Below, piece after piece: positions 1 to 10,422 of a stretch of 55,893 nucleotides of DNA (positions within the stretch are counted from its first letter, which is position 1; each line of letters opens with the position of its first letter). The position numbers and the translations under genes were made by a program. The stretch comes from Nemertoderma westbladi (lineage: Eukaryota > Xenacoelomorpha > Nemertodermatida > Nemertodermatidae). The stretch covers positions 1-55,893 of the forward strand of contig JAUCBJ010006972.1 in the NCBI GenBank assembly GCA_032718475.1. The letters are read 5' to 3'. Under the pieces are notes generated by a model. It was not told the DNA's origin. It did not search any database and saw only the letters and a list, made by a program, of their open reading frames with translations.

Positions 1-565
1 CGTCGTCGTCGTCGTCATCGTCGTTCTCGTAATTTTTTGAACGCTAATAACTTGGTTATTCATCGATGAAATAAAACGAAACTTGGTATGTATGTAATCT
101 GGCAAAAGTTTTGAAAGAATAGGAAATTTGGTAAAAACGAACGAACGCAACGAGTTTACAATGGATACGAGTATCCATCTGCCATAAATCAGCAGTTACT
201 CTCACAGTTTCGAGACTTTGCACAGTTATAAAGGTCGTTAGTCTCCGTTTAGGGAAATTATTTTAAGACAAAACAGGACGAGCGCAATGAGGCTAATGAA
301 GGAGAAGAGTATTGTAAAACTAAAAATGTCATACTTAACTTAAATAGCCCGAGTTAGAAGGTTTACAAATGACAGTTAAAGTGTGTAAGGGCAAACTGAA
401 ATGGATCTCTATTTTTACAACTAGTTTATCACAAACTGATAGCATCTCCTTCACTCATATATATTTTAGGAAACACAGTTTTCTTATATCTAATAGAGAT
501 TAGTATACTGTACTTTCTAATTTAGGATCTCGTGCTGCGCGAAGGCCCCACGAAGTGAGCGAGTG
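1..565 (+). repeat. Microsatellite-headed interspersed repeat, copy A
   Basis: The window opens with (CGT)n (1-30). A core follows at about 40-118 that contains GAACGCTAATAACT, a GATGAAAT box, AAACTTGGTA and TGGCAAAAGTTTTGAAA. The same boxes in the same order occur at 14,508-14,590. At 529-565 lies CTCGTGCTGCGCGAAGGCCC followed by CACGAAGTGAGCGAG. That end motif recurs near 14,430, 14,610, 18,771, 19,771, 52,760 and 53,140. A microsatellite, a conserved core and a palindrome-prone end resemble the pearl/CvA or Helentron-type non-autonomous elements of marine invertebrates. The shared boxes are seen directly; the class is inferred. The intervening 120-528 may be unrelated insertion or divergence. 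Confidence 0.5.
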
Positions 566-779
566 TCTTATAAATGACCACTGCAGTCCATGTCATTCCA
601 TACTTACATTCATTGTTTATCATGCATTTTGAGGTTGTATGAATAGTAAAGTAATTTTTTTTCTTCTTTCTTTAGGAATTGCACGCGAAGTCTAACGACT
701 TATTTTTGTAGTAGTATACTCCCCAAACGAAACTGGTACTAATTTAGCTCCCATAAAGGATGCAAAGCAGATATGGGCC

Positions 780-1215
780 CTGGCTAGAATTCGTGCTAGC
801 AGAAGTCCTTTACAGCATTCGTGCCGAAACGAAAACTACCCTAGCACCCATGCGGGGATCGAACCCACGACCTCTAGAAACAGATGTGTGAATTAGAGGC
901 CGATTACATTTTTACATTCCTTCCACAATAGTGTTGTTTGGCGGCGCAGGTTCAAATCCGACTGAAGGCTGTACATATTTCACACTGTTGTGTCCCTAAA
1001 CAAAACACTTATTGCTTAATACATTAGTGCTTACGATAACCCAGCTGTACAATGTGAACTTGGCTTCTCTGCTGGGGGTAGTATAGAAGGGATTGGTTAT
1101 TTACGGACTATTGACCCTTGGGAGTAAGCGTGGCGCACTAACAGTCTTATAGGTAACAGCCAAGAGAGATGAGCATTCGGGTTCCCTACTGTATTTCACA
1201 CTCTCACCAATCACT
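780..1215 (+). repeat. tRNA-derived SINE(s)
   Basis: A polymerase III B-box-like GGTTCAAATCC lies at about 950-960 on the plus strand. It is followed by TTGTGTCCCTAAACAAAACA and CACTTATTGC (about 988-1017). That matches the conserved block of many deuterostome SINEs, which read roughly TGTGTCCTTGGGCAAGACACTT. Further on come CCCAGCTGTACAATG and a GGTAACAGCCAAGAGAGATGA segment, also SINE-like. Immediately before it, at 845-870, the minus strand carries a second T-arm-like stretch (GTGGGTTCGATCCCC), probably a separate SINE head in opposite orientation. No complete cloverleaf can be drawn for either, so these are not called as tRNA genes. Confidence 0.5.
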
Positions 1216-1726
1216 TTACTTTACTTTTAAATAGAACCAATATTATCTACCCTAGAATTTCGAATGGGCGTTGTTCAAATTATTAACAGAAGCTAGCACG
1301 TATGGGTTAAATTTGCCCCATCCATCACTTCATGGCTGTCTGAAACTATCAAACCACTTGTAGAGTCGGTCTCAGCACTCCATATGGGTCAGTTCTCTGC
1401 CCTTCTGTTTCCACTTTGCCATACTGTATATTCTGTACACCGCTGCTACTGTAGGCTACTAATGAGGGGGGTGTGAGGGTGGTAATAAAAATATACCTCA
1501 AATATTGCGATTGCCAATACATGCCAGACTTGTCATATCCATCAAACATCAAATATCATTCTCCTCCCACCCAATGATAGTTTGTCAATAAAACATTCCT
1601 ATTCGTTCTGTATTTCTACGCCATTCCAATTATACAGTACTACATATATTCTGTCCTTGAAATCAGACCTCTTCTGTCCCCTGAAGACCGAGTTATTTCA
1701 AGCTACTTGGAAAGAGTACTTACAGA

Positions 1727-1852
1727 CTTCAGGACCTGGACTCTGACGAAATCATTTGAACAAAGAATGGGGGGTTGTTACACAAGATTACAACTAACGG
1801 CAGCACTAAACATCAGCTGGAGACAACACATGAAAAACGCCGAACTTTATTT
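1727..1852 (+). mobile_element. Non-LTR retrotransposon ORF2 C-terminal fragment
   Basis: The plus strand encodes TWTLTKSFEQRMGGCYTRL followed by ALNISWRQHMKNAELY. This is the signature that follows the reverse transcriptase thumb in many jockey/RTE-like LINE ORF2 proteins (usually W-LTK-x-LD-GCYTR-LLR and N-SW--H--N-ELY). Only about 42 residues survive, with a two-residue disruption after CYTRL. It lies just downstream of the GPCR stop codon on the opposite strand, so it may contribute the receptor's 3' UTR. AATAAA on the minus strand at 1851-1846 falls inside it. Confidence 0.65.
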
Positions 1853-1991
1853 TAGTTTAGTAATTAGTTTAGAAGTTATTTTAGGGCACAGTGTTTATAT
1901 TTAAAAATATATATATAAAAATATATATTATAATATCTATATTTTAAAAAATTTGCAGTGAACTTAGGACTTTCTTACTACAACTGTAGCC

Positions 1992-3676
1992 CTATCTACT
2001 TGTAGCTACTAGTTCACAAACGTTTCCATTGGATATAGCATCGATTCTGTTACTATAAAACGCGACTCGTATGCCTCTAACCAGAATGTCTCGATAGCAC
2101 TTTGATGACGCGGCGTATATTAAAACGTTCCAGAAACTGTTGCTATAACCCAACCACAAAAACACAAAGTTCAACACAACTGGCATCTCCTCGTTAAGTA
2201 TTAGCCCAATCACTTGAAACACACCAAACGGTAACCAAGCAACCAGATACCCACCAACAACAACGCCTAGAACTAGAATCATACGTGGGTTAGATCGCAC
2301 GGACACCTGAGAAGGCCTCCCATGGTGAAAGCGGTCGGTCGCAGCTTGTTGCTCGCGGATAACGTTGGCGTGGCGACGACTAATCACGAACAAACGCGTG
2401 TAAATAACAATCATTATGAGACTGGGCGCGGCAATAAAGACCCCGAATGCTACGCCCGTGAAGTATACGTATTGGCGTTGGTAGAACTTTGGGTAGCAGT
2501 TACACATGGTCGGGTGGAAATAAATCATTCCCATTTCACCGTTAGGATTGGCAATAAAAAATGAAATTAAAGTTTCCATGGATACGAATATCCAAGTGGC
2601 AATTATTATAGCTATTGTTTTATTGCGTGTAGATATCCTTTCGAAAGTGAAAGTATATTCGATACTCAGCCATCGTTCAAGTGATACTTCTAGTAACATC
2701 AGGATACTGTAAAGTTGCCAAATAGGGTAGTCGCACTATCGAAAATTACAACTGAAATCTATAAATAATTTGCTTCATAATGTCATAAAATAATTATAAA
2801 TTAATTGTTGCTGATTAAGAAGGATTAACGGACATTCATTTTATTTAAAAAATGTTAAAGCAAGCAATCAATCACATTCAAGTATGAAAACAGCGATTTG
2901 AGAACTACAATTTGAATTACAGAAATTTAGAAGATAGTATTTTTAATAGTTTCTTTGTGAGAGTAACGATAAGAATAATAAATATAAAAAAAATCTATGA
3001 AAAAGTATCGGAAAGAAGCACTTTTTGTCATAAATTTTAATTGGGCGAAATTCAATTATTCCGTCCGAGAGTATGAAGTTTTGCACGAGTTGTCAGGAAT
3101 TTTTGGGTCTAACATTCCACCGATAGTGCATTACTCAATACGAAATTAGTGACAAGGAGTTCTTTCAGACACGTTTTTATTGTCGAATAGACTATTTTAT
3201 TTATTCGCCCAGGTGATATGAAATATGCCTATTATTAATGATCTAACCATCACTCCAACGTGATATATACTTCAGATTCGCAATTAATTAGAATAAGAAG
3301 CTGTTAATAAGGCCATAAAAGTAGGTAGGTACTAAATGTATCGGTTTATTGTGCGAAATACATATAGTGCCACTTCCCTGACGCAACAAAAGTGATTAGA
3401 CGCAGACCCAACAACTATACACCAAAATCCACCGAAAGGCCAAGTTCCCGTGACACTAGGTATAATTGCCCAAAGACAGACAAACACACCGACACCTAAG
3501 TCTGTCGCCGCTAGACTCAGCAGGAAAGCACGCGTTGTATTCCGCAGACTGCGCCATTGCCAGACCACCAACATATTTATTATGTTACCTAGGATACACA
3601 GCAGCGCCGTGGCCGTGATGAAAAGTGTCCGGAACACAACGGCACTCAGTCCATATTCCTCTATTGGTGTTGTCAT
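1992..3676 (-). CDS. Rhodopsin-class (class A) GPCR, two exons, orphan
   Basis: Coding exon 1 runs 3676..3378 and exon 2 runs 2706..1992, predicting about 337 residues, a normal class A length. The start is the first in-frame ATG (3676), with an in-frame stop upstream at 3721. Exon 1 carries TM1 (GN-I-INMLVVW, N31 = 1.50), TM2 (LSLAATDL, D59 = 2.50), the ECL1 W-P-F-G stretch and the TM3 cysteine C86 (3.25). Exon 2 carries the end of TM3 with ERW (110-112) in place of DRY, W138 in TM4, P194 in TM5, AWLPF in TM6 (P259 = 6.50) and NVLIY in TM7 (N293, Y297). ECL2 has two cysteines (MCNC). The exon join puts ERW exactly 24 positions after C86, as the fold requires. Position 3.32 is serine, so it is not an aminergic receptor. 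Oddities are a GG splice donor (cag|GGaagt), valine in place of P7.50, and E for D3.49. A candidate AATAAA lies at 1851-1846. The ligand is unknown. Identity as a GPCR is secure; function is not. Confidence 0.85.
2707..3377 (-). other. GPCR intron with GG donor and AG acceptor
   Basis: This is a 671-bp intron on the minus strand. The acceptor reads TTTACAG ending at 2707. The donor context is GTCAG|GGAAGTG at 3377, which matches the consensus CAG|GTAAGT except for G instead of T at +2. Both ends are phase 2, and the joined codon AG+T gives serine at residue 100. No GT in the neighbourhood gives the right phase and TM3 spacing. The phase and helix spacing are seen directly. Whether GG is spliced, is a null allele or is a base-call error cannot be decided from sequence. 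Confidence 0.7.
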
Positions 3677-3703
3677 TGACAACGTAGTAATTTCTGTGAA
3701 CAA

Positions 3704-5927
3704 TGAATAAATCGTCCAGTCACCTTCACTATTAACATATCTCGAGTTATTGTATTTTGGAATGTGTTATAGTAGTTGGAGATAATCACTCTGCCACATC
3801 GTTTATTAAACATAATAATTGTTATTCTCAAAATTGCCTTTCTATGCCACTGTTTGAGTGATGTTTGAGGATGTAAGATGCCGCAGATGGGGAAAAGACT
3901 CACATATAAATAAATACATAAATACAACTATTTTCAGGGAAAAAGTACCGTGCTACTACTGAAAGTTACATCTGCTATCAGAACCAATATCAACCATACA
4001 ACTGTCAGATAGCATATCGCAACTGTACAGTTGATCCAAGTCAATGCGCTGAATCCGAAAGTACCGGAAGGTAGACAACAAACAGTCAACAAACGAATTA
4101 GAGCCCTGCAGAGTCCAGAGGGAACGGGACGGGACGGGGCTCGTGGCACCTCCGTTCGGAAAATCCACCCAGACACCGGAACCGAAACTCAATATTTTGG
4201 ACAACGTTAACGTAGTTGGTTCTCTCTAACCTCTACCGGCATTCGGGATTCAGCTCGAGGTGGAAGAAAGGCAAAATTAAGAATTACATTACATGTACGA
4301 AAAGTTAGTTATGCAAGATCCAACTCAGAGTTATACTGGTAGTTGTTTTAACAATAAATATACAAATCAATAAATTCATATAATTAATAATATAAAATCG
4401 ACTAAAACTATATTTAAATTTATATAATTTTTATTCTTAAATTGTTACTTTTTTGCTCGAGTATACCACAAAATCGAGAGTTTCACTTTTTTACCCTAGG
4501 GAAATAAGTAACCCATAGGATAGCAATGATTTTAAATTTTTTTTCCAGCGTATAAAGTAAAATAAAATATTTTTGGTGGAATTTCTTAAATTTAATTCAT
4601 TGTGTTGAAAGAGATTCGACGTAGAAAAGGTTTGCATGTAATTTAATTATTAAATTATTAATTTGTAAAATCCATTCACACACTCAAAAGTTATAACAAC
4701 TTTAGTGTCTTCAAGACGAACTCGAAAACGGAACTCAATATCCAATATTGGTTTATCTTGTTAAGCGGATCTCTAGTTACGTATTAAATATTCGAGAACA
4801 CTAAATAATTTAACATTGATTAAGGCAGCATCAGGAGTTGAATGAAGCACGGCCATCCATCGTACGTAATACACTTACATTACGATGGCCTTGGTTGAAG
4901 AGTACAGTAATTTGAATTGCAATAACTATGGAAGCAATATTATACTGTAGTAAAATGCTACAGTTCAATTTATTTTGTAACACGATATGGCTCTATCTTT
5001 CAATAAAGAATTGAAGAATTGACTTTCATTAAAGAATTGAGCAACAAAAAGTACCAATTTAAGAATAAAATTACGTATTACATGGGAAAAAAAACGTAGA
5101 AGATTTTTTTTTCATTTTCTCTCGACCCTTTATTAACCTCGCTAACGCTCGGTAAATAAAATGAAACGGGAATAGTGAAAAAAGTTTATACTATTTGCTA
5201 AATAATTATATATTTATATAACATATACAGCATTATGTAATATATTATCACCTCTACATCAATTTTATGTCTTTCAAAATTTATGGAAATATTGAGATTT
5301 CAACATTATTTTTGAAAATAAAATATTGTATAACTGTATTAACCCAAACATTTTCCAGCGGATTAAAAATACGCTAAATTTACAATGAAGAAATTATAAA
5401 ATGAATTTCCACAAAATGTATTGACCAATCAAACTAAAATTCTCACCGAATGTAAAGAAGGCCTTTATTCATTGGCTGAAAATGAAGTTATTCATAAATA
5501 ATTTATTCACACAACAATCAGAAACTGTTTTTCATCATGCAGTATATTAATTCCCTAAATATACCTGAACAGATTCATGTCCCGGACAATTTAAAATTCA
5601 ATATGAATAAATTACTATGTAGGTATTAAGATTTATATGTCATCACGATGCGTAACCTGGCAGGTTGGAAATATGCCACTGTTATAAACTGGGAAATATC
5701 TGCTGTAACAAATTTATATTGGAAGTTTATGCGTAAGAGGAAGTGTGATACTTATTTGCGACAGATTTTTTGAAAATCGACTGAAATTCTACATTTCTAA
5801 CTAAATTTAATAATATAGACATGCATCATTAAACACTCAATTTTTATAATTTATTATGTCATCCTTTGGGCGTAGAAAGTTAGCTTCATTTTTGTATGAA
5901 TTGTTATATTTAACTGTCCGACTTCGA
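3704..5927. other. Intergenic AT-rich DNA, no gene recognised
   Basis: This 2.2-kb stretch between the GPCR start and the first LINE remnant is strongly AT-rich from 4,260 onward. Short ORFs at 3,673-3,927 and 3,934-4,204 have no family resemblance. An imperfect hairpin occurs at 4,850-4,905 (CCATCGTACGTAAT facing ACATTACGATGG). A fragment of the GCGAGCG-type repeat appears near 5,140 (CCTCGCTAACGCTCGG). It probably includes the GPCR promoter, but no clear TATA or CpG island is visible. Confidence 0.4.
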
Positions 5928-5939
5928 TTATATTTTGGC

Positions 5940-6200
5940 GGGCAGACCGACAGGTTTATAAACAGACATGTAGCCATAAAATTTGAAAACTGCCATTGGA
6001 AATGAAATCAAAGAAGAGAAAAACACCTGTAGACATATTGGGCTGGATGGTGTGTTTTCTGATGTTTTGACAGAGAGACCAACAACCACACGCACAGACA
6101 GCCATATCTCGAGAAGTAAAATAGATCTTGCTAAGCCGTTTTCATGTCCCCTCCTCCTCACACCATGGAATCTAACTCCTTCAAGCTGGTAAATATAAGT
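5940..6200. repeat. Interspersed repeat related to the 27,600-27,960 units
   Basis: The segment contains GGAATCTAACTCCTTCAAGC at about 6,170, which corresponds to AAATCTAATCCCTTCAAG at 27,657 and CTTAATCCGTTTAAGC at 27,795. It also has paired phrases such as GGCGGGCAGACCGACAGG (5,937) and CAGAGAGACCAACAACC (6,070) that look like degenerate tandem units. It abuts the LINE tail at 6,183. Classification is uncertain; a non-autonomous element with repeated units is most likely. Confidence 0.35.
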
Positions 6201-6305
6201 TATAACCGTTCGTCCACGGGTACGCTTTCCTTGTGTTGTTTGCCAGAAAAGTAGATCTGGTTTGACCTCGTCTTTACTTCTCCAGCAGTGCCCACTGAAT
6301 CTCAC
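6183..6305 (-). mobile_element. LINE ORF2 C-terminal tail fragment (FSGHCWR type)
   Basis: The minus strand encodes RFSGHCWRSKDEVKPDLLFW followed by QTTQGKRTRGR and TYIYQL. This matches the conserved tail of many invertebrate LINE ORF2 proteins: RF-GHCWR-K-E--SDLLLW, then HG-R-RGRP, then TYIDQL. It is a short 3' remnant cut off on both sides and read into unrelated repeat DNA. It belongs to a different subfamily from the VHCVKYNAHISNQTLY copies at 6,400-7,235 and 18,845-19,690. Confidence 0.7.
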
Positions 6306-6399
6306 TTAATCTGCGTTCACGGAGGGTGGTCGATACAGGTGGTATAGAACCATACCGGCAGATATAAACTAGACTATCAACTGTCTTTCAAAGAAAGCT

Positions 6400-7235
6400 A
6401 CTACTATACTACTCAACTATAATCGGCCTGCTGCATTGAAACTGCACATTGAGATGCTATGCCAGCTTAACAAACCCAATTTGTCATCACCATGCAAACC
6501 AAAATTGGCAAGCCCAATGCAGCGTGCATTAAGAAAGCTATGCCGGCTTATCAACAAAATTGCACCACCACAACTCCCTATCACCAATTACTTTCGCTAG
6601 ATTATCCGCATCTTCAAGGCCAGTGTCCTTTAAGAGGCGTCTCACAAAAAGTCATAGGCAGTCCACCATGCTTATTCACTCCATGAGGCCGCCAAAGCAG
6701 AAGATTATGCATTGGCCGGTTCTCACGGCGAAAGGAGTATCCTGCAAAGCGGAGACGGCTTTGTTCTTGTGTCAAGCTTGGGGGAACCAATGAGACACCT
6801 CCAATGTTATATACTGTCTGGTTGTAGATGTGTGCATTGTACTTGACACAGTGAACCCGACCTAGCATTCTTGTGAATGTGCCATCCAGAGATTTGGTGT
6901 CCTCCGCAGTTGGAGCCCAGCATGGACTCCCATAGATAGAGTACTGGAACTACTGCTGCTCTAAATAATCGGACCTTAAGTTTCCGATGAATTCTGTGTG
7001 ATTTCCCCAGAAAGAAGGAAATGCTATTAAGTATTCGATCCATCCTCTTAAGTATTCGAAAGTCCTCACCTGACTTCCGGATCTGTGATCCTGGGTAGGA
7101 GAAGTCATCCACATGCTTAAGTACACCATCCTTAGAAGAGCTTATGCTCAAACGTTCAGACATTTCCTGAGAACTGTCAAAATTTTGGTCTTCATGAGTC
7201 AACAAATATATCAACACTATATCAACACCTAACAA
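6400..7235 (-). mobile_element. Decayed LINE copy, 3' half of ORF2 plus 3' end
   Basis: On the minus strand, from 7200 downward, broken frames read SSQEMSERLSISSSKDG, then LKHVDDFSYPGSQIRKSGED, then SHRIHRKLKVRLFRAAVVPV. These match the well-preserved copy at 18,845-19,525 (PQEMPDRMSISS-KDG, EHVDDFCYLGSWIRKSDED). The remainder up to about 6,600 continues the match in shifted frames. At the 3' end, 6,400-6,550 shares sequence with 19,540-19,690, including a GCAGCAGGCCGATTATAG box followed by an AGTAGTA-type tail. It is 5'-truncated, with several frameshifts and stops, and is non-functional. Confidence 0.75.
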
Positions 7236-7249
7236 GGCAGATGGTTAAG

Positions 7250-7972
7250 GGAGGGGGGGGGGGGGGTGGTACACCAATTTCGTCCAAAATACAGTATGTC
7301 GAAATAATTTTTATGATTAATTATAATGCATAATTAAATTGTGTTTACCAAATCTGAAAACCGCTATTTAATAGCTCTTTTAGTTTTCAAGTTATGACAA
7401 TTTACATTTAGGGAGACCTATTGAAATTACCATTACTATGTATAATGAAAGGTCGATGACCTCCAAATTTTTTTTTAATGAAATTGTTGACTTCAAAGCC
7501 CCCCTACTTCTACAATTTTTGAGCAATGCACCCTGCATATTTAGCCACCCTGCATAAAATTATCAGACAACTTTTTGAATTTTTTGTTAATAAAATTTAA
7601 TACTACAGTATTTATAACAAACATAAAAAATTAGCATAAATTTGCAGCGCCACCTAGCGGTGAAGAATTATTTTCACAAAATTTCGCCTGATTCTGTACT
7701 TATGTTGACCCATCTTTGATCTATCATATAAAAAAACTTTCATGTGATTAAATTCCAAACCGTAAAAGCCTTAGGGTTTTATATGCAACCAAGTTTTTTT
7801 ATTGTTAACTAGTATTAACTAATATTAATTAGCGAAAAATAAAATTTTTCTAACCTGTCATGTGGAATCGCATACATTCCAAATTATAGCCAAAACCAAG
7901 CAATTAACGCTGAGAGTGGTAAATCGAAGAGTTGTCGGATAATGGTGTACCCCCCCCCCCCCCCCCCCCCCC
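7250..7972. mobile_element. Poly-G/poly-C-ended inverted-repeat element, copy 1 (723 bp)
   Basis: The left end reads TTAA (7246-7249) followed by GGGAGGGGGG. and GGTACACCA. The right end reads GGTGTAC followed by about 22 C and TTAG (7973-7976). The ends are therefore inverted repeats built of a G/C homopolymer plus TACACCA, next to TTAA-like sites. The interior aligns along its length with 25,093-25,564. Shared blocks include AAAACCGCTATTTAAT, TTTAGGGAGACCTATTGAAA and GCCACCTAGCGGTG. There is no ORF. It is probably a non-autonomous DNA transposon; a TTAA target would fit piggyBac-like insertion, but that is inference. Confidence 0.65.
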
Positions 7973-7974
7973 TT

Positions 7975-8620
7975 AGTCTACCAATGGCTGCTCAGGAGTA
8001 GAGTACTCTCATTTTTCTTCTGAGTATGTTCTATTGCGACCTGAACCTGTCAGCGTTAGTGCAGTACATGTCCCAGCAAATTAGCTGCATAGCCCATGAT
8101 GGGTAATGTGCATCAGAGTAGATGTGAGTAATGAAAATGAAACCCATATCAGACGCTAATGCGACACAAACCCTGTAGAATGGCAAACCAGGATGTGGTA
8201 ACCAGGATGATGCCCCAGAGATGAGTCAGCAAAAAGCACCCTCACACCCTCAACACCCGCTTATGAAATACAGCGAGTAGTGGAGGTCCGGCCACTAGGG
8301 GCCATTGGAATAACCGGGCAGAAATGGCCTCACAGGCGTAAGTTATCTCCAGATTGGCCGTCTGTTTTGGGAGAGGGAGAGGCCAACAGCTACTGTATTT
8401 GAGTCCCATTCCTGATGACCTTTCTCGCCCAAACCTTGAGTAACCATCACCAGGGAAGCCAGATTCTGATAGCGGATTCTGGAGTTTAGGCTTTTATCAT
8501 GTTGTGCCCCAACCCAACCAGCCATTGGTGAACCTGTCGCAAGTCACTAGTCTACTGTAGCCTCAGTTAACAATAACCTATCAACCTGGTCCCCAATGTA
8601 TTACGGGCTGGACCATGGAC
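7975..8620. other. Unclassified segment, probably repeat-derived
   Basis: GC content here is higher than in the flanks. No ORF resembles a known family. The phrases (GATGGTTACTCAAGG, ATGGGACTCAAATACAG on the minus strand) look like untranslated retroelement sequence, but I cannot tie them to a family. It fills the gap between two inverted-repeat elements. Confidence 0.3.
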
Positions 8621-8622
8621 TA

Positions 8623-10422
8623 CCCAGTAAAAAATCCCCATGCGTAACGCATTCGTACCACATGCAGCATTCGTAAAAGGTGCGTGCAATGTTATTTAAG
8701 ATTCGTGAAGCCTTCGTCAATGGTTCGTCAGTCCGAATAATTTAACGAATGCGTATAGTATTCGTATCGCATGTGAGATTTCACTTGTAAATATATTCGT
8801 GGCTCATCATTCGTGGCACATGCGATACGAATGCTTCCACTCCACACAAAAAATAATTCGTGGTTCATTCGTTCATACCACATGCGATACGAATGCTTAG
8901 CCACGCCACGCTTAAAATTATTCGTGGTCCATTCGTGACGCATGCGATACGCATGCAAAGCACTCTCAATTAGACTACCGTACAGACTGTAATACTGACC
9001 AATCACCATTCGGCAAATAATCGAACATAGTGTTATTAGTTAGTAGCTCTCCCCCTTTGTTACCAGTCAGCCAGTCCTATGTACTTTTACTATATATTTA
9101 TTTAATGGGTTGCCCAGTAATTCTCAACTCCCATTTATTATTTTGGTTCCCCATTATTTTGGTATGTAAACCTGTTCCCTTTACCAACATGCTTGATATA
9201 CTGTAATAATCTAAAGGTTATGTACTGTAGGGTAGGTGAGATAAATAATGACAACATAAAACTACAGTATTAACGTAACGAACTACAGTATGTAGGCATA
9301 CTTATATTATGTAGGCACTAGGCACCCCCCCCCCCCCCCCCACCCGTAGTTTTAGCCTCTGTACAGTAGTACTCATTTCCCAAAGTTATTACAGTAGTTT
9401 TATGTTGTCATTATTTATCTCACCTGGCCTACAGTACAGTACCAATACATATTATAAAGCATGTGGCATTTTTATTAAATTATACGTGTGTATGGTGATA
9501 TTCTCACACAGTTTCTTAGGCCTCCAGGTCGAATTTGTTTAATTCGCTATAAAAAGCCATTAAAAAGTCTACTGATATACTGTAGCAGTTAATTACCGGT
9601 TACTGCTACAGTAGGCCCTTCACTTATTAATGGTAAAAAAATCTTACAGACAAAATACATCAAAGGCATACATTTTATGAGATGCATCAACATAATTTCA
9701 ATGTTTTTTTTACTATATTCTAGAATATTAATTCGTTTTTTTTCGATAATAAGTAATAAAATATATATATAATAATAATAAAAATATATATAATAATAAA
9801 ATAATATAATAATAAAATCATATAATAATAAAATATCATAACAAATAATAAACCATCAATAATAATTAATATAAGTATAATAATAACTATAACGATTTAC
9901 GTCTGAAATTGCGTGCTCTTGAATTATATCTGAACATTTTTTTGGGGAAATTGAAAATGGCTTTCATATTCGATTCGGAATATCAAGTATATTTAAAAAA
10001 ATAAAATAAAATGGACACGTTTTATCAGTTGTAAACTGTTAAAACTATGTAAACTGTAGCAAAATAATAAAAAAATAAAAATCCTGCGGTAAACATTCGT
10101 ATAACACTCGTAAAACATTCGTAACGCATTCGTATAGCGTGGGAAACATTCGTATATAACATGCGGGACGCATTCGTATCGTGTGCGGGAAACATTCGTA
10201 TCGTGTGCGGGAAACATTCGTATAAGATTAGGGACGCATTCGTAGAATGTGCGGGATTCGGATAAGGTTCGTATTACATTCGATATGCGAATGAAGGATG
10301 CGTATTTGGTTCGGTTTTCGCATTCGTATCGCATGGTTCATCTATGTAACATTTCAGAATGCGTTACGAATGCGTGAAATATGCGCCATCCCATGCGTTA
10401 CGAATGCGGATTTTTTACTGGG
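8623..10422. mobile_element. TIR DNA transposon with CATTCGTA subterminal repeats (1,800 bp)
   Basis: The left end reads TA|CCCAGTAAAAAATCC (from 8623) and the right end GGATTTTTTACTGGG|TA (to 10422). These are perfect 15-bp inverted termini with TA on both sides. The similarity continues inward as GCGTAACGCAT/ATGCGTTACGAATGC. Both subterminal zones (8,640-8,960 and 10,080-10,400) are packed with CATTCGTA or its complement TACGAATG, often next to CATGCG or GATACG. There is no transposase ORF; the translated ORFs here are artefacts of these repeats. TA flanks suggest a Tc1/mariner-like or similar transposase. The core (9,000-10,080) is AT-rich and holds a nested hairpin element (9,223-9,440) and an (AATAATA)n-like microsatellite (9,765-9,870). 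Confidence 0.75.
9223..9440. mobile_element. Nested hairpin MITE with poly-C loop
   Basis: The left arm (9,223-9,266) reads TACTGTAGGGTAGGTGAG, then ATAAATAATGACAACATA and AAACTACAGTA. The right arm (9,388-9,440) is its near-exact reverse complement. The arms exceed 40 bp, and the loop contains a run of 17 C at about 9,325-9,341. It sits inside the 1,800-bp TIR element, so it inserted after, or travels with, that element. There is no coding capacity. Confidence 0.65.

Noticed and set aside
845-870. tRNA gene on the minus strand (GTGGGTTCGATCCCC T-arm)
   Set aside because: No matching D-arm, anticodon arm or acceptor stem could be found; it fits a tRNA-derived SINE head.
3934-4204. Overlapping 80- and 82-codon minus-strand ORFs as an upstream GPCR exon
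   Set aside because: An in-frame stop lies at 3,721 upstream of the receptor ATG, and the ORFs show no splice consensus or family similarity.
8728-10334. Minus-strand ORFs (93 and 113 codons) within the 1,800-bp TIR element
   Set aside because: They are translations of the CATTCGTA subterminal repeats (recurring YECVP/RYEC words), not transposase.
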